Shown here piece after piece: positions 1 to 11,090 of a stretch of DNA of 64,000 bases. Source of the DNA: Endomychus coccineus (taxonomy: Eukaryota > Arthropoda > Insecta > Coleoptera > Endomychidae); NCBI GenBank assembly GCA_958510875.1, contig OY294067.1, positions 55,130,039-55,194,038 of the forward strand, written 5' to 3'. The translations under genes were made by a program, and so were the position numbers. Under the pieces are notes generated by a model that searched no databases, was not told where the DNA came from, and was given only the letters and a program-made list of their open reading frames with translations. The number at the start of each line of letters is the position of its first letter. Positions within the stretch are counted from its first letter, which is position 1.

Positions 1-352
1 TAACCCATCTTAGCTCGCAGTTGCCGAGATATTACACTTTGTTTATTCAACAAAGAAAGAGTGGAAATTGTTTCGTAATCAACGATGTTAAACACCCTGA
101 TAAATGGTTTAAATCGTTTCAACCAGTACTTCACGAGATATTGCGTTTGCTCATTAAACATTATCAAATTAACGATTGAAGGGAGTTGCAAATATTGAAG
201 ATCCAATAAGGAACCGATTCCCGAATTATCAGCACTTTTTACCATGCACATAGGAATCAAGAGGCGTTAGTTAGTTTTCTTGGACTGTACCTGTACCGTT
301 CGTCAAACATCGTGTAAGCCAGCCGTGTTGAGAGAGGAATATGCTAGGGAAT

Positions 353-1131
353 TTAGCTATTTAGCCGAAATAATGTATCATCGTTTTGGGAACGTCGATT
401 TGCATAAGGATCAACTTTTAAAAGTGCAGCCCCTTTGAATTTCCCCGTGAAATAACAGTTATCAAGAACTTTGATCTCCGTAGGATCGAAATCCAAAGAG
501 CATATGTGACATTTAGAAGCAGTGCTACGAGAATATTTTTCCTCGTTCAAGGGATTTGCGTATAGAATGAACGGCATTCTTTGTTTGTTTTTGGAATTTT
601 TGAATTTAATCTTATTATTTTCTTCTGAAAGAAGCGTAATTCCAGTTTTATTAATATTCTTGCAATCCTGCTGATGTTTTTGTAAGCGACGTTAACTTTG
701 AAAATGATTCAAAAAACTTTCTCATTAGTACATTTTACTGTTAAGATTCGAAATTTGCCTGTTCAATAATCCAGACATATTTTTAATTAAAGCAAAATGA
801 TAAATAGGCTTTGAATATTTATAACGATTATTGTCGTAGTCGTCAGAAGAATTTTTGTAGGCAACATTAATAAATTAATTTTAGTTTTAAAATGTAATTT
901 TGAAAGAACGATGAGCACTACAATAATTCGTTTTCCCTTATTCTCGATTGTGTATACGCCGATAGCCCAATTATTTAGTTTTTCAAATATTGAGACATTC
1001 TTCAAACGAATAGAGATATTAATGCCATCATTATTTAGTAGTGTACTGCAATGTGGATACGACGATTTTATGCTGGGGTTGTATATAGATAAACAAAATT
1101 CATCCGTATTCTTAATATCCTTTGCTATCAA
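353..1131 (-). pseudogene. Polinton/Maverick-type DNA polymerase B relic
   Basis: Two minus-strand pieces resemble the protein-primed family B DNA polymerases of Polinton (Maverick) transposons. The upstream piece (787-1131) reads RLKNVSIFEKLNNWAIGVY followed by IENKG and INLLML, matching the conserved block before the polymerase domain in which a short cytokeratin-like motif (FEKLN...INVY..E) leads to INLLYL. The downstream piece (353-577) starts PFILYAN and continues SKCHICSLDFDPTEIKVLDN and YFTGKFKGAA, like the exonuclease start (PFVLYADFE) and the CHIC...DHC..TGKYRGAAH zinc-binding block, with the sequence between them deleted. The zinc motif is damaged (DNC for DHC; the AH..C end is lost) and frames shift between the pieces. 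The call rests on recalled family motifs. It is a dead fragment with no polymerase active site. Confidence 0.6.
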
Positions 1132-1241
1132 GACGTATGTTGAAGAAAGCCTCGCATGTATAGGTCAATATTCATTGATATTAACTTATAGGTGTGAAAT
1201 TTCGAGCAATCCCTAACAACTGTCAGCCTCCTGGAAAGATT

Positions 1242-1796
1242 TCAGTTTGTCAAAATTTCATATTTCACGTATTCCTTATAACGTTCAGGTAAAATTGTCT
1301 TCCTATCAATTACACTATTTTTCATTTTGTGTCTCCGCGTTTTGTTTAAATTTTTGCCACAAATATTACGTTGACTTTCAATAGAGATTTCTTCAGCTGT
1401 TTCTAAGTTGAGCGAAAAACATTTTGAATGCCCTATCGATAAATATTTTTGGTTCTTTAATACAAAATATAGCTCCTGTATGTATGCGACTCTTTTACTT
1501 CCCCCTAAATTAATTTTCTTTTCGAAATTTTATTTGTGAATTTCCTTGTCAATGGATATTTGAATTTGTGCTAATAGAATTTCAATAGTGCCAAATTTGA
1601 TTCTAACTTCGAGAAATTTTCCACACCCTTATTCTTCATGAATTTTTCCGATCATCAAAATACTATTTTTTTTAAATTTAATCCATTTAACGTAATCTTC
1701 TATAGTTTTAATTACCTTAACAACTGTTTGGATCTTTTGGATCATTTCTGGTAGCGTACAATCAACAGTTGTTGGTGTTGTTTTTACGGAACTCAT
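1242..1796 (-). pseudogene. Degenerate 184-codon frame next to the Polinton relic, function unknown
   Basis: A minus-strand frame runs from an ATG at 1796-1794 (MSSVKTTPTTVDC...) to a TGA at 1244-1242 with only two internal stops, both TAA, at codons 56 and 89. In DNA this AT-rich about a dozen chance stops would be expected over 184 codons, so this looks like a formerly coding frame. The product is lysine- and isoleucine-rich with no signal peptide or membrane segment. It reads LPERYKEYVKYEILTN near its end. It lies directly upstream, on the same strand, of the Polinton polymerase relic, so it could be a Polinton accessory gene or the damaged N-terminal part of the polymerase protein. I do not recognise the family. 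Confidence 0.45.
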
Positions 1797-2216
1797 TTTT
1801 CCACTAGTTATTGATCTCTGAGTAAATTTTGTAATAATAATGAAACGAAATTAACTGTGTCACATATTTTTAAATTGTGCTTTTTCAGAATTATTGTTCT
1901 AAATTACCTAAATTAAAATTATTGCAACGTAAATAACATGTTTACAGCTTCTGCATTTCCGCATTTTTAAAGACTCCCTGGCAAGTCATCATGATACAAT
2001 CTAAATAATACTTTACATCGCAATTAGCTTGTTTCGAATCTCTAATAATGATAATGAGTTGCTTTTTGTACATAAATGCGCATATAAATATCCGATTGTA
2101 TTGCAGTAGGAATCAGCCAAATTCTCTTGTTTATTACCACTACAACTACTAATACCATTACTACATCATTATGGCGGGTGTACAGTGTAAAATTTCAATT
2201 ATATCCACTTCGTCAG
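1797..2216. other. No gene recognised
   Basis: AT-rich sequence with no convincing frame or repeat between the degenerate frame and the fold-back element. Confidence 0.5.
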
Positions 2217-2273
2217 ATTATATATAAAAATTCTCGGGAAATAGGTCACAATAACACTTTGTTTTAACTATTC

Positions 2274-2315
2274 GTCTTTACGTACGTTTCGGTCTCACGA
2301 CCATCATCAGAAGAC
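2274..2315 (-). ncRNA. Hammerhead-ribozyme-like motif (left arm)
   Basis: Minus strand, reverse complement of the motif at 2638-2679, with the same stem I (GUCUU/AAGAC), CUGAUGA core, 4 bp stem II, GAA and 3 bp stem III. See the right-arm entry for the full fold. Confidence 0.6.
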
Positions 2316-2637
2316 TTACTATGTCTAAAAAGGGGGTTTATTAAAACTAATTATAGCACAAGCGTCCAAATCGCACAATTAAACTTCAATTAAAGGAGCC
2401 CACGCCGTCGAAACGAACAGAACCACGAATAATCGAATTGTATCGTCAGAATTAATGTTAATTTAATTAGAATCAGAATTAATGTTAATTTAATTAATTA
2501 ATTCTGACGATACAATTCGATTATTCGTGGTTCTGTTCGTTTCGACGGCGTGGGCTCCTTTAATTGAAGTTTAATTGTGCGATTTGGACGCTTGTGCTAT
2601 AATTAGTTTTAATAAACCCCCTTTTTAGACATAGTAA

Positions 2638-2679
2638 GTCTTCTGATGATGGTCGTGAGACCGAAACGTACGTAAAGAC
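2638..2679 (+). ncRNA. Hammerhead-ribozyme-like motif (right arm)
   Basis: The RNA can fold as a minimal type I hammerhead. Stem I is GUCUU (2638-2642) with AAGAC (2675-2679). The core CUGAUGA is at 2643-2649, stem II is GGUC/GACC with loop GUGA (2651-2662), GAA follows at 2663-2665, and stem III is ACG/CGU with a UA loop (2666-2673). The base before the expected cleavage point is A2674, in the sequence GUA. One extra U (2650) sits between the core and stem II compared with the textbook core, which may weaken activity. The stem III sequence ACGUACGU is self-complementary, as in PLE hammerheads proposed to act as dimers. Confidence 0.62.
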
Positions 2680-2736
2680 GAATAGTTAAAACAAAGTGTT
2701 ATTGTGACCTATTTCCCGAGAATTTTTATATATAAT

Positions 2737-5196
2737 TCATACTGGGTCAAGAATCTTATTATTACTTCGTCAGATTTGTCATCGGGGGAGATTCATAATT
2801 ATGAGAGAAATTTTCCAGTAAGTCCTTTTTTCTATTTCCTTTTCTGTGATTCATGTTGATTATTAAATGAAATTCTATTTCATTTTTCTATGTCGTCGAT
2901 TTAGACTTACATTGACTGGACTAATTGAGGGAGAATGTTACAAATATCAACAAGTAGATACAATTTGAAGCATACGAGGATATGTCGTCAGAACTATAAG
3001 GCAACCTGGCACTCATTCATCATCGCCGAAATTATTAACTTCGTTTTGATCAATCGAATCGAAAAAAGGGGAAAGAAAGTAAATGGTTACGCCTACAGAC
3101 ATTTCAAAGTCAATGAGATCTAAATTGAAAAAATCATCCACATCTTGAATTATAATTCTTATCATCACAATACTTTCTCAATGTAAACGATAAAATGGAA
3201 TAGAGAACCAATCGCTGATGTATATGCAATATTATAATCGAGTCTTATGAATTACTTTACATTTCTAACAAATTCGATTTGTTAACTGTAATATGGATTT
3301 TAGGGCAAAATTCGGTGACAAACTTTGGAAATGGATACATTCAATTATGGAAAGACAATTCTACGTGACGTGATGTCACGTGTTATGCCCCGGCATTTCG
3401 GGGTATGTACAACAATTATTGCAAGCAATGACTAGCTTCCAGTAGTAGTTTCAAATGATTTGAATTTTGTTTATTCATTTGACATTAATAGAGGCTTTTT
3501 ATCTTGATTATCTGGTTTGAAATTATTAGCATGACTTTTTAGATTAGAGCTTATTTGATAGATTAGAACAGGTAAGATTTTATTTATAATTCTTGAAAAG
3601 ATGAATTTCATGAAACTGTATTTTGTTCAAATGTAAGCTATGTTCCGTAACCAAGGCATTGTGATACTGTATTCATGAGTAATTGAATTTGAATAAGGTC
3701 CTAAAATATCAAAAATAGTTTATCAATGAAGGTCTAATCAAATAATAATAAGCACTGAAAATATCCTCACAATTCAATGATGTAAGTATTCACACACACA
3801 CACACACACACTGTGCTAGTATACAGTGTGCTGCATTAGGGAAAACTTTGTGATCTACTAAGAACTAAGAATCATTCATGTACTATTAGAGAACAATTGT
3901 CCGAAGCGAGCAAGTCATGCTTACAGACCTCATTTGATTTCACTTTACATTTGTAGGAATTCAACGAGATTAGATCGATTACTCTTTGAGCACAAACCGA
4001 TGAATACTTAATCTCTTTCAGAATACTTTGGTCTAAAGAGTCATTCACAAAGCTTAGCCATTCCACAAAAGAGAAAAGAAAACGTGACAACCATTTGAAC
4101 AATTTCCATTGACGGTCGCAAGTTTTAAACTTTTATCATAGACTTTTTCCGGAATGCACAATTTTTGTCTCAATACAGTTTTCCTTTTGAAACATAATTC
4201 ACAATTCGCCTCCAATATAAAACGTGTTAGTTATATTGAGGTCAGACATATCTTTTCCTCTGGAGAACGACTCTATATCGAAGAAGAAGGTCAGGGATAA
4301 TGGTGCTTCAGCATTCCCCAATACGCTTACACTTACGGCGAATCCATCTAAATTCGCATAGTACCTCAAATTTACTTTCGTTCCAGAACGTGATGTGATA
4401 GATTGAGTCAGAGGCAATACAATTACTCACATATGCAACATACATCGTGCCTCTCCATATCTTAATTGGATTAGCACAGTTGCAAAAATGTGAATATATT
4501 ATTCTCACACCTTCGCTACCTCCTAATTACTTATTGGCGCTCCGGGACAATTTCGGTAGTTGGAATGTCAATGCTTTTAAAGGATTTGCCAAGAATGTTT
4601 AAAACTCAATCAACTCAGTTTAACATACAGGTTACTACTTATTAAACTCTTGGGGATAGTAATCCAAGAATAATTGCCAACTTTCAGGGAGGTTTTTTGA
4701 GAATTTATAGAAAGCAGATTTAATCGATTCTTGAACAGTTAGTTCAGCATTAAATATAACTCTCCATTACATTTTCGTTTGAAAATAAGGCCCCACAACA
4801 GTTAGGAACATAATGATCTTTATATCTTAAATCAGAACAGGAATTTCCTGAATGTTTAGCAACACTTCATCACTTTTGAAACAGACCTTTTAGGATTTGG
4901 TATAGAACGAAGATAAGCGAAATATGGGAAAATTGTGCTCTTAAAAATATGTTGATATGAGCACATTTTAATTCCTTTCGTTTATTATATTAGAAAAATT
5001 TCATTACATTTAATTCTTTATTGAATTTAATAAATAAATAATGAATCTACACCTGAAAGACGTAGATGAATATATGGAAAATTAACTTTCAGCTTCAAGT
5101 CAATATTATTAATCCATATTGGGATGTTAAAGTGAGCATTATTATTCATGGAAACAAGCACTGAAAATATCCGGTTATGCAAATCTACATAATTAT
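2737..5196. other. No recognised gene; several short open frames
   Basis: Nothing here matches a family I know. Short minus-strand frames at 3872-4102 (76 residues) and 4199-4508 (two overlapping frames of 72 and 66 residues), and a plus frame at 2935-3123, are open, but no motif or splice context supports them. A (CA)n run lies at 3791-3811. The 3.87-4.5 kb minus-strand stretch is the most likely place for an old coding relic. Confidence 0.4.
3791..3811. repeat. (CA)n microsatellite
   Basis: Ten uninterrupted CA dinucleotides plus a final C. Confidence 0.95.
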
Positions 5197-5425
5197 ATAT
5201 ACAAATTCTCGGGAAATAGGTCACATTAACACTTTGTTTTGAATTTTCGTCTTTACGTACGTTTCGGTCTCACGACCATCATCAGAAGACCCATTATATC
5301 AAAAAGGGTTTATTAAAACTAATTATAGCAAAAGCGTCCATATCACACAAATTTCAATCAAAAAAGCCCACGCCGTCGAAACGAACAGAACCACGAATAA
5401 TCGAAATTGTATCGTCAATATTAAA
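5197..5425 (-). mobile_element. Single Penelope-like terminal repeat copy with hammerhead motif
   Basis: This stretch matches the left arm of the 2217-2736 fold-back along its length, from the ttctcgggaaataggtcac edge to the AT-rich inner edge, with scattered substitutions and small deletions. The hammerhead-like motif is preserved on the minus strand at 5249-5290, including both halves of stem I (GUCUU/AAGAC) and the ACGUACGU stem III. It is more diverged than the two fold-back arms are from each other, so it is probably an older insertion of the same family. No PLE coding sequence adjoins it. Confidence 0.68.
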
Positions 5426-8249
5426 GTATAAAAATTTTTGTAACAAGAATCCACTATTCAGTAATATTCTTATAATATACAAACGCATGTTGATATAATC
5501 TGGTAATCTACATATCAATGCACGATTTCCAAATCTACTTTCGATAATCTCAAAAACACTATCCATTCTTGGAGCCATACAAGTTGGAATATTATCTTTC
5601 ATATTAGTTATCTTTATGTGGACGTGTATTTCATTTTCTGTTGCATATTTATGTATTAATGATATTGATATGGGTAAATTTGTTCAATATATTATGAAAT
5701 AAAGAACTTACTTACTTTTGTAGCACCGAATAAAAACACATTCTTCAAAAAGATTCTTTGAATGCAAACTGAGTGGAAGTTGAAATAAAATATTCTTGAG
5801 AACTGTTCTGATAACTAACAGTTTCAAATATATGTATAAAAATTAGGTTCAAGAAGAGGAAGCGAATAGCTTTAAATCAATATCATTTATTTGTATTAAA
5901 ATTGCTGTTGTAACTTGAACTAATTGCACAAGCACATCAAAATAATGAATATATCTTCACTACCTCAAACATTATAGTTGCTTTAAATGCACATTAACAA
6001 TAACATAGAATTATTCTCTTTATCAATATGTCGAATAGTTTTCGCTCATATTTCTTGGGTTGGCTCTTTTCATATAGCCACTGATTTTTCAGTCGAACCA
6101 CTATCTGTACTATCTGTAACAACATGATCTATGTAGTAGTTAGCTATACTCAAAGTGTATTGAATGGGGTTGAAAATGTAATGGGGAGGAGGTAGACGAA
6201 GCACGTTGGGAATATTTTCCAGATGAAATAATTATCTGCTATGTATAATGGTTGTGGCTTATTGATTTTTACCAAGATCAACAACAGTGATATGAAGATG
6301 TTATCATGATGTAAGAATATAATTTCTACTTAACTATTCTTGTATATCACATTTCTTGGGGGTACTTGTTGGCATTTCATTCATTATCCACAAATATAGC
6401 AGGAGCTTCTTATAAATTCACTAATAGTTGAATTTCAAACCAATTTAGGAAGTTGTTTTGATACATTTCACTATGATAATCGATGCCCTTTGTTTCTGAG
6501 GAAAATATCAGTTATTCACTGTGAATAGAGCATGTACAACCAGCATGGAGTAGCTACAATATATACTTCACACTGCGCCACGAACTTTCATCGTTATCAC
6601 AGTTTAAGTGCTAGAATATTGCCAGGAAAGACCGACAGTACCATCTTCAAAGATCCAAGTTCCGTTGAGATAAGCACACATGTATTTACACCTTCATTTT
6701 TCGTGTATTGATGTAAAAAAATTTACATATTTCGCAATTTGGACAACACACAGACGTAGATGTACCTAGAATTGCAGCCCTGGGAAGAATTGTTTCTGTT
6801 TTTTTGAAGTTTAATTCTATCGAAATTTAGATTCACAACAAATTATGAACTGTCAAGTCAATTTAATAAATATACAGTTCATATCGGCACATCGGTAATG
6901 TATTGCCAACTGTAAAAATGAAAGATAACGCGGCACTTACTTAGAGAAATTATTGAAGTGAATTGATTGTAAAAGTAACCACGTATGACGTCATATCATT
7001 CTTAACGTAGAATTAGTACGTTCACATATTTGGAGTTGAGCCCCCAAATATCCGCTGAAGCTTTACGAATTCATTGTCCTCTATAGTATATCTTAGAAAC
7101 ATGTATGATCTCTCCCTTTTCTGTACATGTATGGCCTATTTTCCATATTCACGCGCAATTTGGACGAGACTGCAGACCAAATTCAAGCAGCGATTGGAAT
7201 CGTTCATGTCGAAATGACCGCCTATAGAACAGGCCATTGTCTATACATACTCCGAAAAGCCTTTATAGTAGTCAACAGCACATGGCCAACCGAACAGGCC
7301 GACTGAGAGGGCGCAGTAGGCCTTATACTCAGCTTGGCCCTTGCCTCTAAACACTAGATGTCAACTAGACAATACACCGGATGGCGGGAGCCCATTGACG
7401 TCACGTAATTTATACAGTAAACGTGGTCTGTAGAGATTGTACTTTCCAAGAATGTCGATCTTTACCACTCGTGAACCTCTATACTCTATGTTTATCTTCC
7501 GCGCATCTCAGAGGCACATCTAGTTTGGCCAAGTTGTAACAGACCAATTTTTCAACCTTCTTTGAGATCATGGGAGTCTGCATGAATTGTAGAATCTAAG
7601 AAACTCGGAGAATTTATTTTATTGTTTCATTCTTTGTTTTCAATCTTTGTATGAGAAGTAAAATAAGTGAACAGCAACCAACTAACTCCATTACTTTCCA
7701 ATTTATAAAAATAGCAAGTAAGATATTTGAGGTGTTCTTACTCAACCAGATTTCAGTGTACAATATAATAAATTGGATTAAAATCCCTTTAGTGTAATTG
7801 TTGTTCCTTTGTGAGGTTGAATCAAATTACTTATATGAAGTCGAGGGTGAACAAAATGCTCGGCCATAAAACAGGTCGAATAAAACAAATGAAGTTCTTC
7901 ACTTTATAGGGGATGTTGTACTAAGACGTGTGCCTTTAAAGGTCCCAACGTTCTGATGCTTTAGATATTTCTGTAAAGAATAAGAAATAACCGATCTATT
8001 AAACGGGACTGCTCAACCCTGCGTAATCGTCGTGCTTACTGCAAAAATTACTCAAGTGTATGGCTTTTACGTGAAAAGGTTTCCTCCTTCACCCGACATA
8101 GTGGAAAATGTGTTGATTTGAAAATACTTATGGTGAATAATTCCGTTATCTTCGACCTAAATAAATTTGAATGGAATAAAACACTTTTTACTCTATTTTT
8201 CATCATTTATATTACAGAAACACTAACGTGACTGTAGTTTCGACAACTA
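5426..8249. other. No recognised gene
   Basis: Mostly AT-rich sequence with stops in all frames. The minus frame reaching 5602 begins in unique DNA and runs into the PLE repeat, so it is not a gene. The 6980-7500 part is less AT-rich and contains two TGACGTCA-type motifs (about 6986 and 7398). The same motif lies near P-element ends elsewhere in the window, so a P-derived non-autonomous element is possible but not shown. Confidence 0.4.
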
Positions 8250-8590
8250 GCGTGTCATTTAGAAAAAATAAACAAGTGAATTATCGCCCTGTAATCTTAT
8301 TTCCAATTGTAGCTAAGGTAGCGGAAACTATTGTGTCCAATAACTTCTTCTGAACAAACATATACTTTCTCCTGAGCCAAACGGGCTTATCCTTGGATGA
8401 TCAGTAATGACAAACTTATTACAGTGAGTCATTGATTCGCCAAAAGCATTTGCATCTGAAGCAAATGTTGGAGTTTTACTCATAGATTTTTGAACGTCTT
8501 TGATCGGGACCCAAAACGTAGGCGGTGAGTATATTTCATCAAGACCGATCACAACAGAGTACCACAAGTTATCCGTGCTCTATTATTTCT
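8250..8590 (+). pseudogene. LINE reverse transcriptase fragment
   Basis: A plus-strand reading gives NYRPVILFPIVAKVAETIVS (8277-8336), the hallmark NYRPISLLP..SK..E.I block at the start of non-LTR retrotransposon reverse transcriptases. After a stop and frame change it continues PEPNGLILG...SVMTNLLQ and VGVLLIDF..., matching the Q.GF..G.ST.TNLL and VD.IYTDFSKAFD blocks. At least three stops or frameshifts interrupt it and the catalytic YADD block is absent. It is a short dead fragment; the clade (Jockey, CR1 or similar) cannot be decided from this piece. Confidence 0.65.
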
Positions 8591-9446
8591 CATTTAAAAA
8601 TCAGATCTCACCCGTATCATACATTCTCAATTTCTTTTTTACGGTAATCTGGTTACTCAACATACCACAATACAAGGAGACAGAATTGTAAATTGGTGTT
8701 ACCAATGATTGTTATCCCCAAATTTGAGCAAATGCTCTGTATCACTCATGGGCAAAAGTTATCCCCTATATGGTAATACTATAGATGAAAGTTAAAAGTC
8801 AAAATAACCCGGAGTTACGATAACTTCGGATCTCTATTGGTCCCCACAAGAAAATGTAACAAACCAAACTACCTTCTTATCAGAAAATCAATAACAGAGT
8901 GGTTCTTGCAAACTTGGGTCAAGTTATTCAAAGCATACCACCAAAACAGTGCAATTCTCGAGTTTCTTGGCCATGTGTGGCATCTTCCTTGACATGTCAA
9001 TTTGCTAGTATCAACCCAATGATGTACCGAGACTAACTGGGAGAATGCGCCCATCGTACGCAAATAGGTTGGAATTGGTAGGTCACAGGGCACTCCATCG
9101 ACTTTTTGACAATGATCTTGCAAAACTATATTCCTATACCAATTACTTGCGAAGGCATGAACAGAAAATTTCTCGAGAACCCAACACCAACATTTCCTTC
9201 CAAATAGTGTTTACTATTATTTACCAGCATTAAAGATATGTGCATTATCCCTCATTTACGATCTATTCAGTGTGCACCCAGTGATTGTGTTGATATTTTT
9301 GTTTTACCGATTAGTTTTATTTAAGCCTTCATTGTCTCTTTGTCCATTTGATTTAAACTAATCATTATATTTTCCAGATAATAATATTTTCATACTTTGT
9401 TATGAGTATCAAAGAAAGTAATATGAATTTTTTTTCGATTGATTGT

Positions 9447-9478
<32 letters not shown>

Positions 9479-9537
9479 CTTCAAAACGATACAAATGTAT
9501 GAATAAACATAGAAAACAGTAAGTTTTGACTACACTA
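8591..9537. other. No recognised gene; overlapping short frames and an (AAT)n run
   Basis: A minus frame (8869-9123, 84 residues) and a plus frame (9045-9233, 62 residues) overlap. Neither shows a motif I recognise. The position after the LINE fragment leaves room for more TE debris. An (AAT)n microsatellite lies at 9448-9479. Confidence 0.4.
9448..9479. repeat. (AAT)n microsatellite
   Basis: About ten AAT units with one interruption. Confidence 0.9.
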
Positions 9538-9539
9538 GA

Positions 9540-9745
9540 GAAAAACGTATAATACTCCTAGAGATCTCGTTTCAAATAGTTATTAAAAATTTTGAGGTTA
9601 TTTGCATCAGGAGAAGCCCCCCTAGGCAAAGAGTTTCACAACTTCGCCGTTCCATAGGAAAATTGATTCTGATACACAGATCTTGAGGGATGATCAGCTT
9701 GAGCTTGTCTAGTCTGTCTACCTGTAATTTTTCTATGATGAAAGT
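9540..9745 (-). pseudogene. LINE ORF2 C-terminal fragment
   Basis: On the minus strand one frame reads YGTAKL, a stop, NSLPRGASPDANNLKIFNNY and then LKRDL. This is the common C-terminal signature of CR1/Jockey-type LINE proteins (YRTAKLWNSLP......L..FK..L...L), with the tryptophan codon turned into a stop. Upstream in another frame is a basic stretch, HHRKITGRQTRQAQAD, of the kind that precedes this block. It is an isolated 3' end. A second short piece near 9752-9790 repeats the tail sequence after the PLE relic at 32.54-32.6 kb, so elements are stacked here. Confidence 0.6.
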
Positions 9746-9849
9746 GATGGATAAACAAAGTAAAAAGTTTATTATTATATCAATATGATAAAGTGCCAAA
9801 GCTTTATGTGCCAATATATTTTTTTGAATGGTAGACTTCCGCGGATAGC

Positions 9850-10545
9850 TAATCTTGAAAATCCTTGGCTTCCGAATGTATTTGGCATCACAATAGCACG
9901 ACTCGATGCCGTCGTTTCGCTAACCATTACAGGTGACAATTCAAGGAAGGCTTGAGGCTTGAAGTGAAACTAATTCTTCTGGTTTCTAAAGCAGTATTTA
10001 TTGTGGGAAAAAAATTCCCGCTACACAGATCACTGCCTTTATTCCAGGGCACATGATGCTGCAGTTGTGTGATCATTGCGGGTGAAGTGGAATTTTCGAG
10101 GATGGGCTTCCAAATGATGGGAAGGTAATATCATGGTTTAGAATGTTTGGATGTTTTAGGATTTCTATCGCTTCAAGAATCTTTCGCTGATAGAAGTTTG
10201 GCGTTCGGGCTAGGATTTGAGTATTTTCGAAAGAATTGAATGTGTCACACTTATTTTCCACAAGTGTAGATTCACCGATTCATCAGTGTAGACTTTACCA
10301 CAAGAAGTGTTGAAAAACGAGTAGAAATATATATGGAAGATATGCAGTAGATAAAGGAGGTGGGGGGTTTGTGGCTCAGGTTGATCTGAAATTTTGGGCG
10401 AAGTATATTCCTTTATGGCTTTTTGAATGTTATAATAGGAGGAATTATTTGATAATAAGACAGATGAAATGGGTTTTAATTCTGATTTTAAGGTTCCGGG
10501 TTGGGACAAGTTGACAGCTCTGTGGGCCAAGGACAGATTGCTTTT
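9850..10545 (-). pseudogene. Penelope-like element 3' half, minus-strand copy
   Basis: Read on the minus strand, this copy gives HRAVNLSQPGTLKSELK and a damaged GIY-YIG region in which SCGKVYTDESVN replaces SCGKVYIGETGR. Then come NFYQRKILEAIEILKHPNIL and further C-terminal sequence. The same family, better preserved, starts on the plus strand at 10560, and the two meet head to head at an inverted repeat around 10545. This arm keeps the linker and the EAIEI..HPNN block. Its endonuclease YIG motif is lost and its frame changes several times. No reverse transcriptase core is present, so both copies are heavily 5' truncated. Confidence 0.7.
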
Positions 10546-10947
10546 GGGCACAGTGGTGGTGGGGAAGACCACCCTGCCCAAAAGCAATCTGTTATAAACT
10601 CCTTAGTCCACAGAGCTGTCAACTTATTTCAACCCCAATCCTTAAAATCAGAATTAAAACAGTTTTACAAACCTATCAAAGATTTCATTCCTCCTCTTCA
10701 TTTGGAAGGTGTTTATATCATTCCCTGTTCTTGCTGTAAAGTCTACATTGGTGAAACAGGTCGTACAGTAGCTACTCGTGTGGAAGAACATGAGTGCTTT
10801 ACGAGGCTTCGTGACACCTTCTATCATCCAAACAATCTTAACCGTGACTCAGGATATTACCTTCCCAACATTTGGAAACCCATCCTTGAAAATTCTACTT
10901 CGCACATGATCACACAACGGCAGGGTCAGGTGTCAGAATGGTGTTAA
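10501..10947 (+). pseudogene. Penelope-like element GIY-YIG endonuclease domain
   Basis: An open frame of 148 codons covers the C-terminal part of a PLE protein. The GIY-YIG endonuclease domain starts with GVY at residues 70-72. Then come the cysteines of PCSCC, VYIG at 81-84, and TRVEEH at 92-97 with the conserved Arg93. The tail RLRD...HPNNLNRDSGYYLPNIWKPI follows the family pattern. PLE endonucleases nick target DNA to prime reverse transcription. The first ~30 codons lie inside the inverted junction and are antisense to the other copy, so the natural start is not real. The reverse transcriptase is missing, so this is an inactive fragment. Confidence 0.78.
10509..10625. repeat. Inverted junction between two PLE copies
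   Basis: The sequences aagttgacagctctgtgg and ccacagagctgtcaactt face each other across a centre of ggtggt/accacc, with matching inner parts (cagattgcttttgggca and tgcccaaaagcaatctg). Two truncated copies of one PLE are thus joined head to head at the same coding position, a typical PLE insertion product. Confidence 0.8.
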
Positions 10948-11090
10948 CCACCGGAATAAAGACAATGAACTATGTAGAGTGACGATTTTTTCCCACAATA
11001 AATACCGCCAGCTGTAATATTAGGCGAAACATCGGCATCATGTCGAGCTATTGTGACGCATAATTCATCCGGAAGCCAATAAATTAACCA

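Larger units (their letters stand above)
2217..2736. mobile_element. Head-to-head pair of Penelope-like terminal repeats (fold-back)
   Basis: Two arms of about 240 bp (2217-2458 and 2490-2736) are near-perfect reverse complements around a short AT-rich centre in which cagaattaatgttaattt occurs twice. Each arm carries the same hammerhead-like motif, and a third single arm lies at 5197-5425. PLEs are known for terminal repeats (pLTRs) that contain hammerhead ribozymes and are often found inverted around truncated copies, so I read this as two pLTRs joined head to head with no coding body left. A simple fold-back MITE is the alternative. The arms are nearly identical, suggesting a young structure or gene conversion. 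Confidence 0.7.

Noticed and set aside
8869..9233. Overlapping frames as a coding gene
   Set aside because: Opposite-strand overlap, no motif, no splice signals that extend either one.
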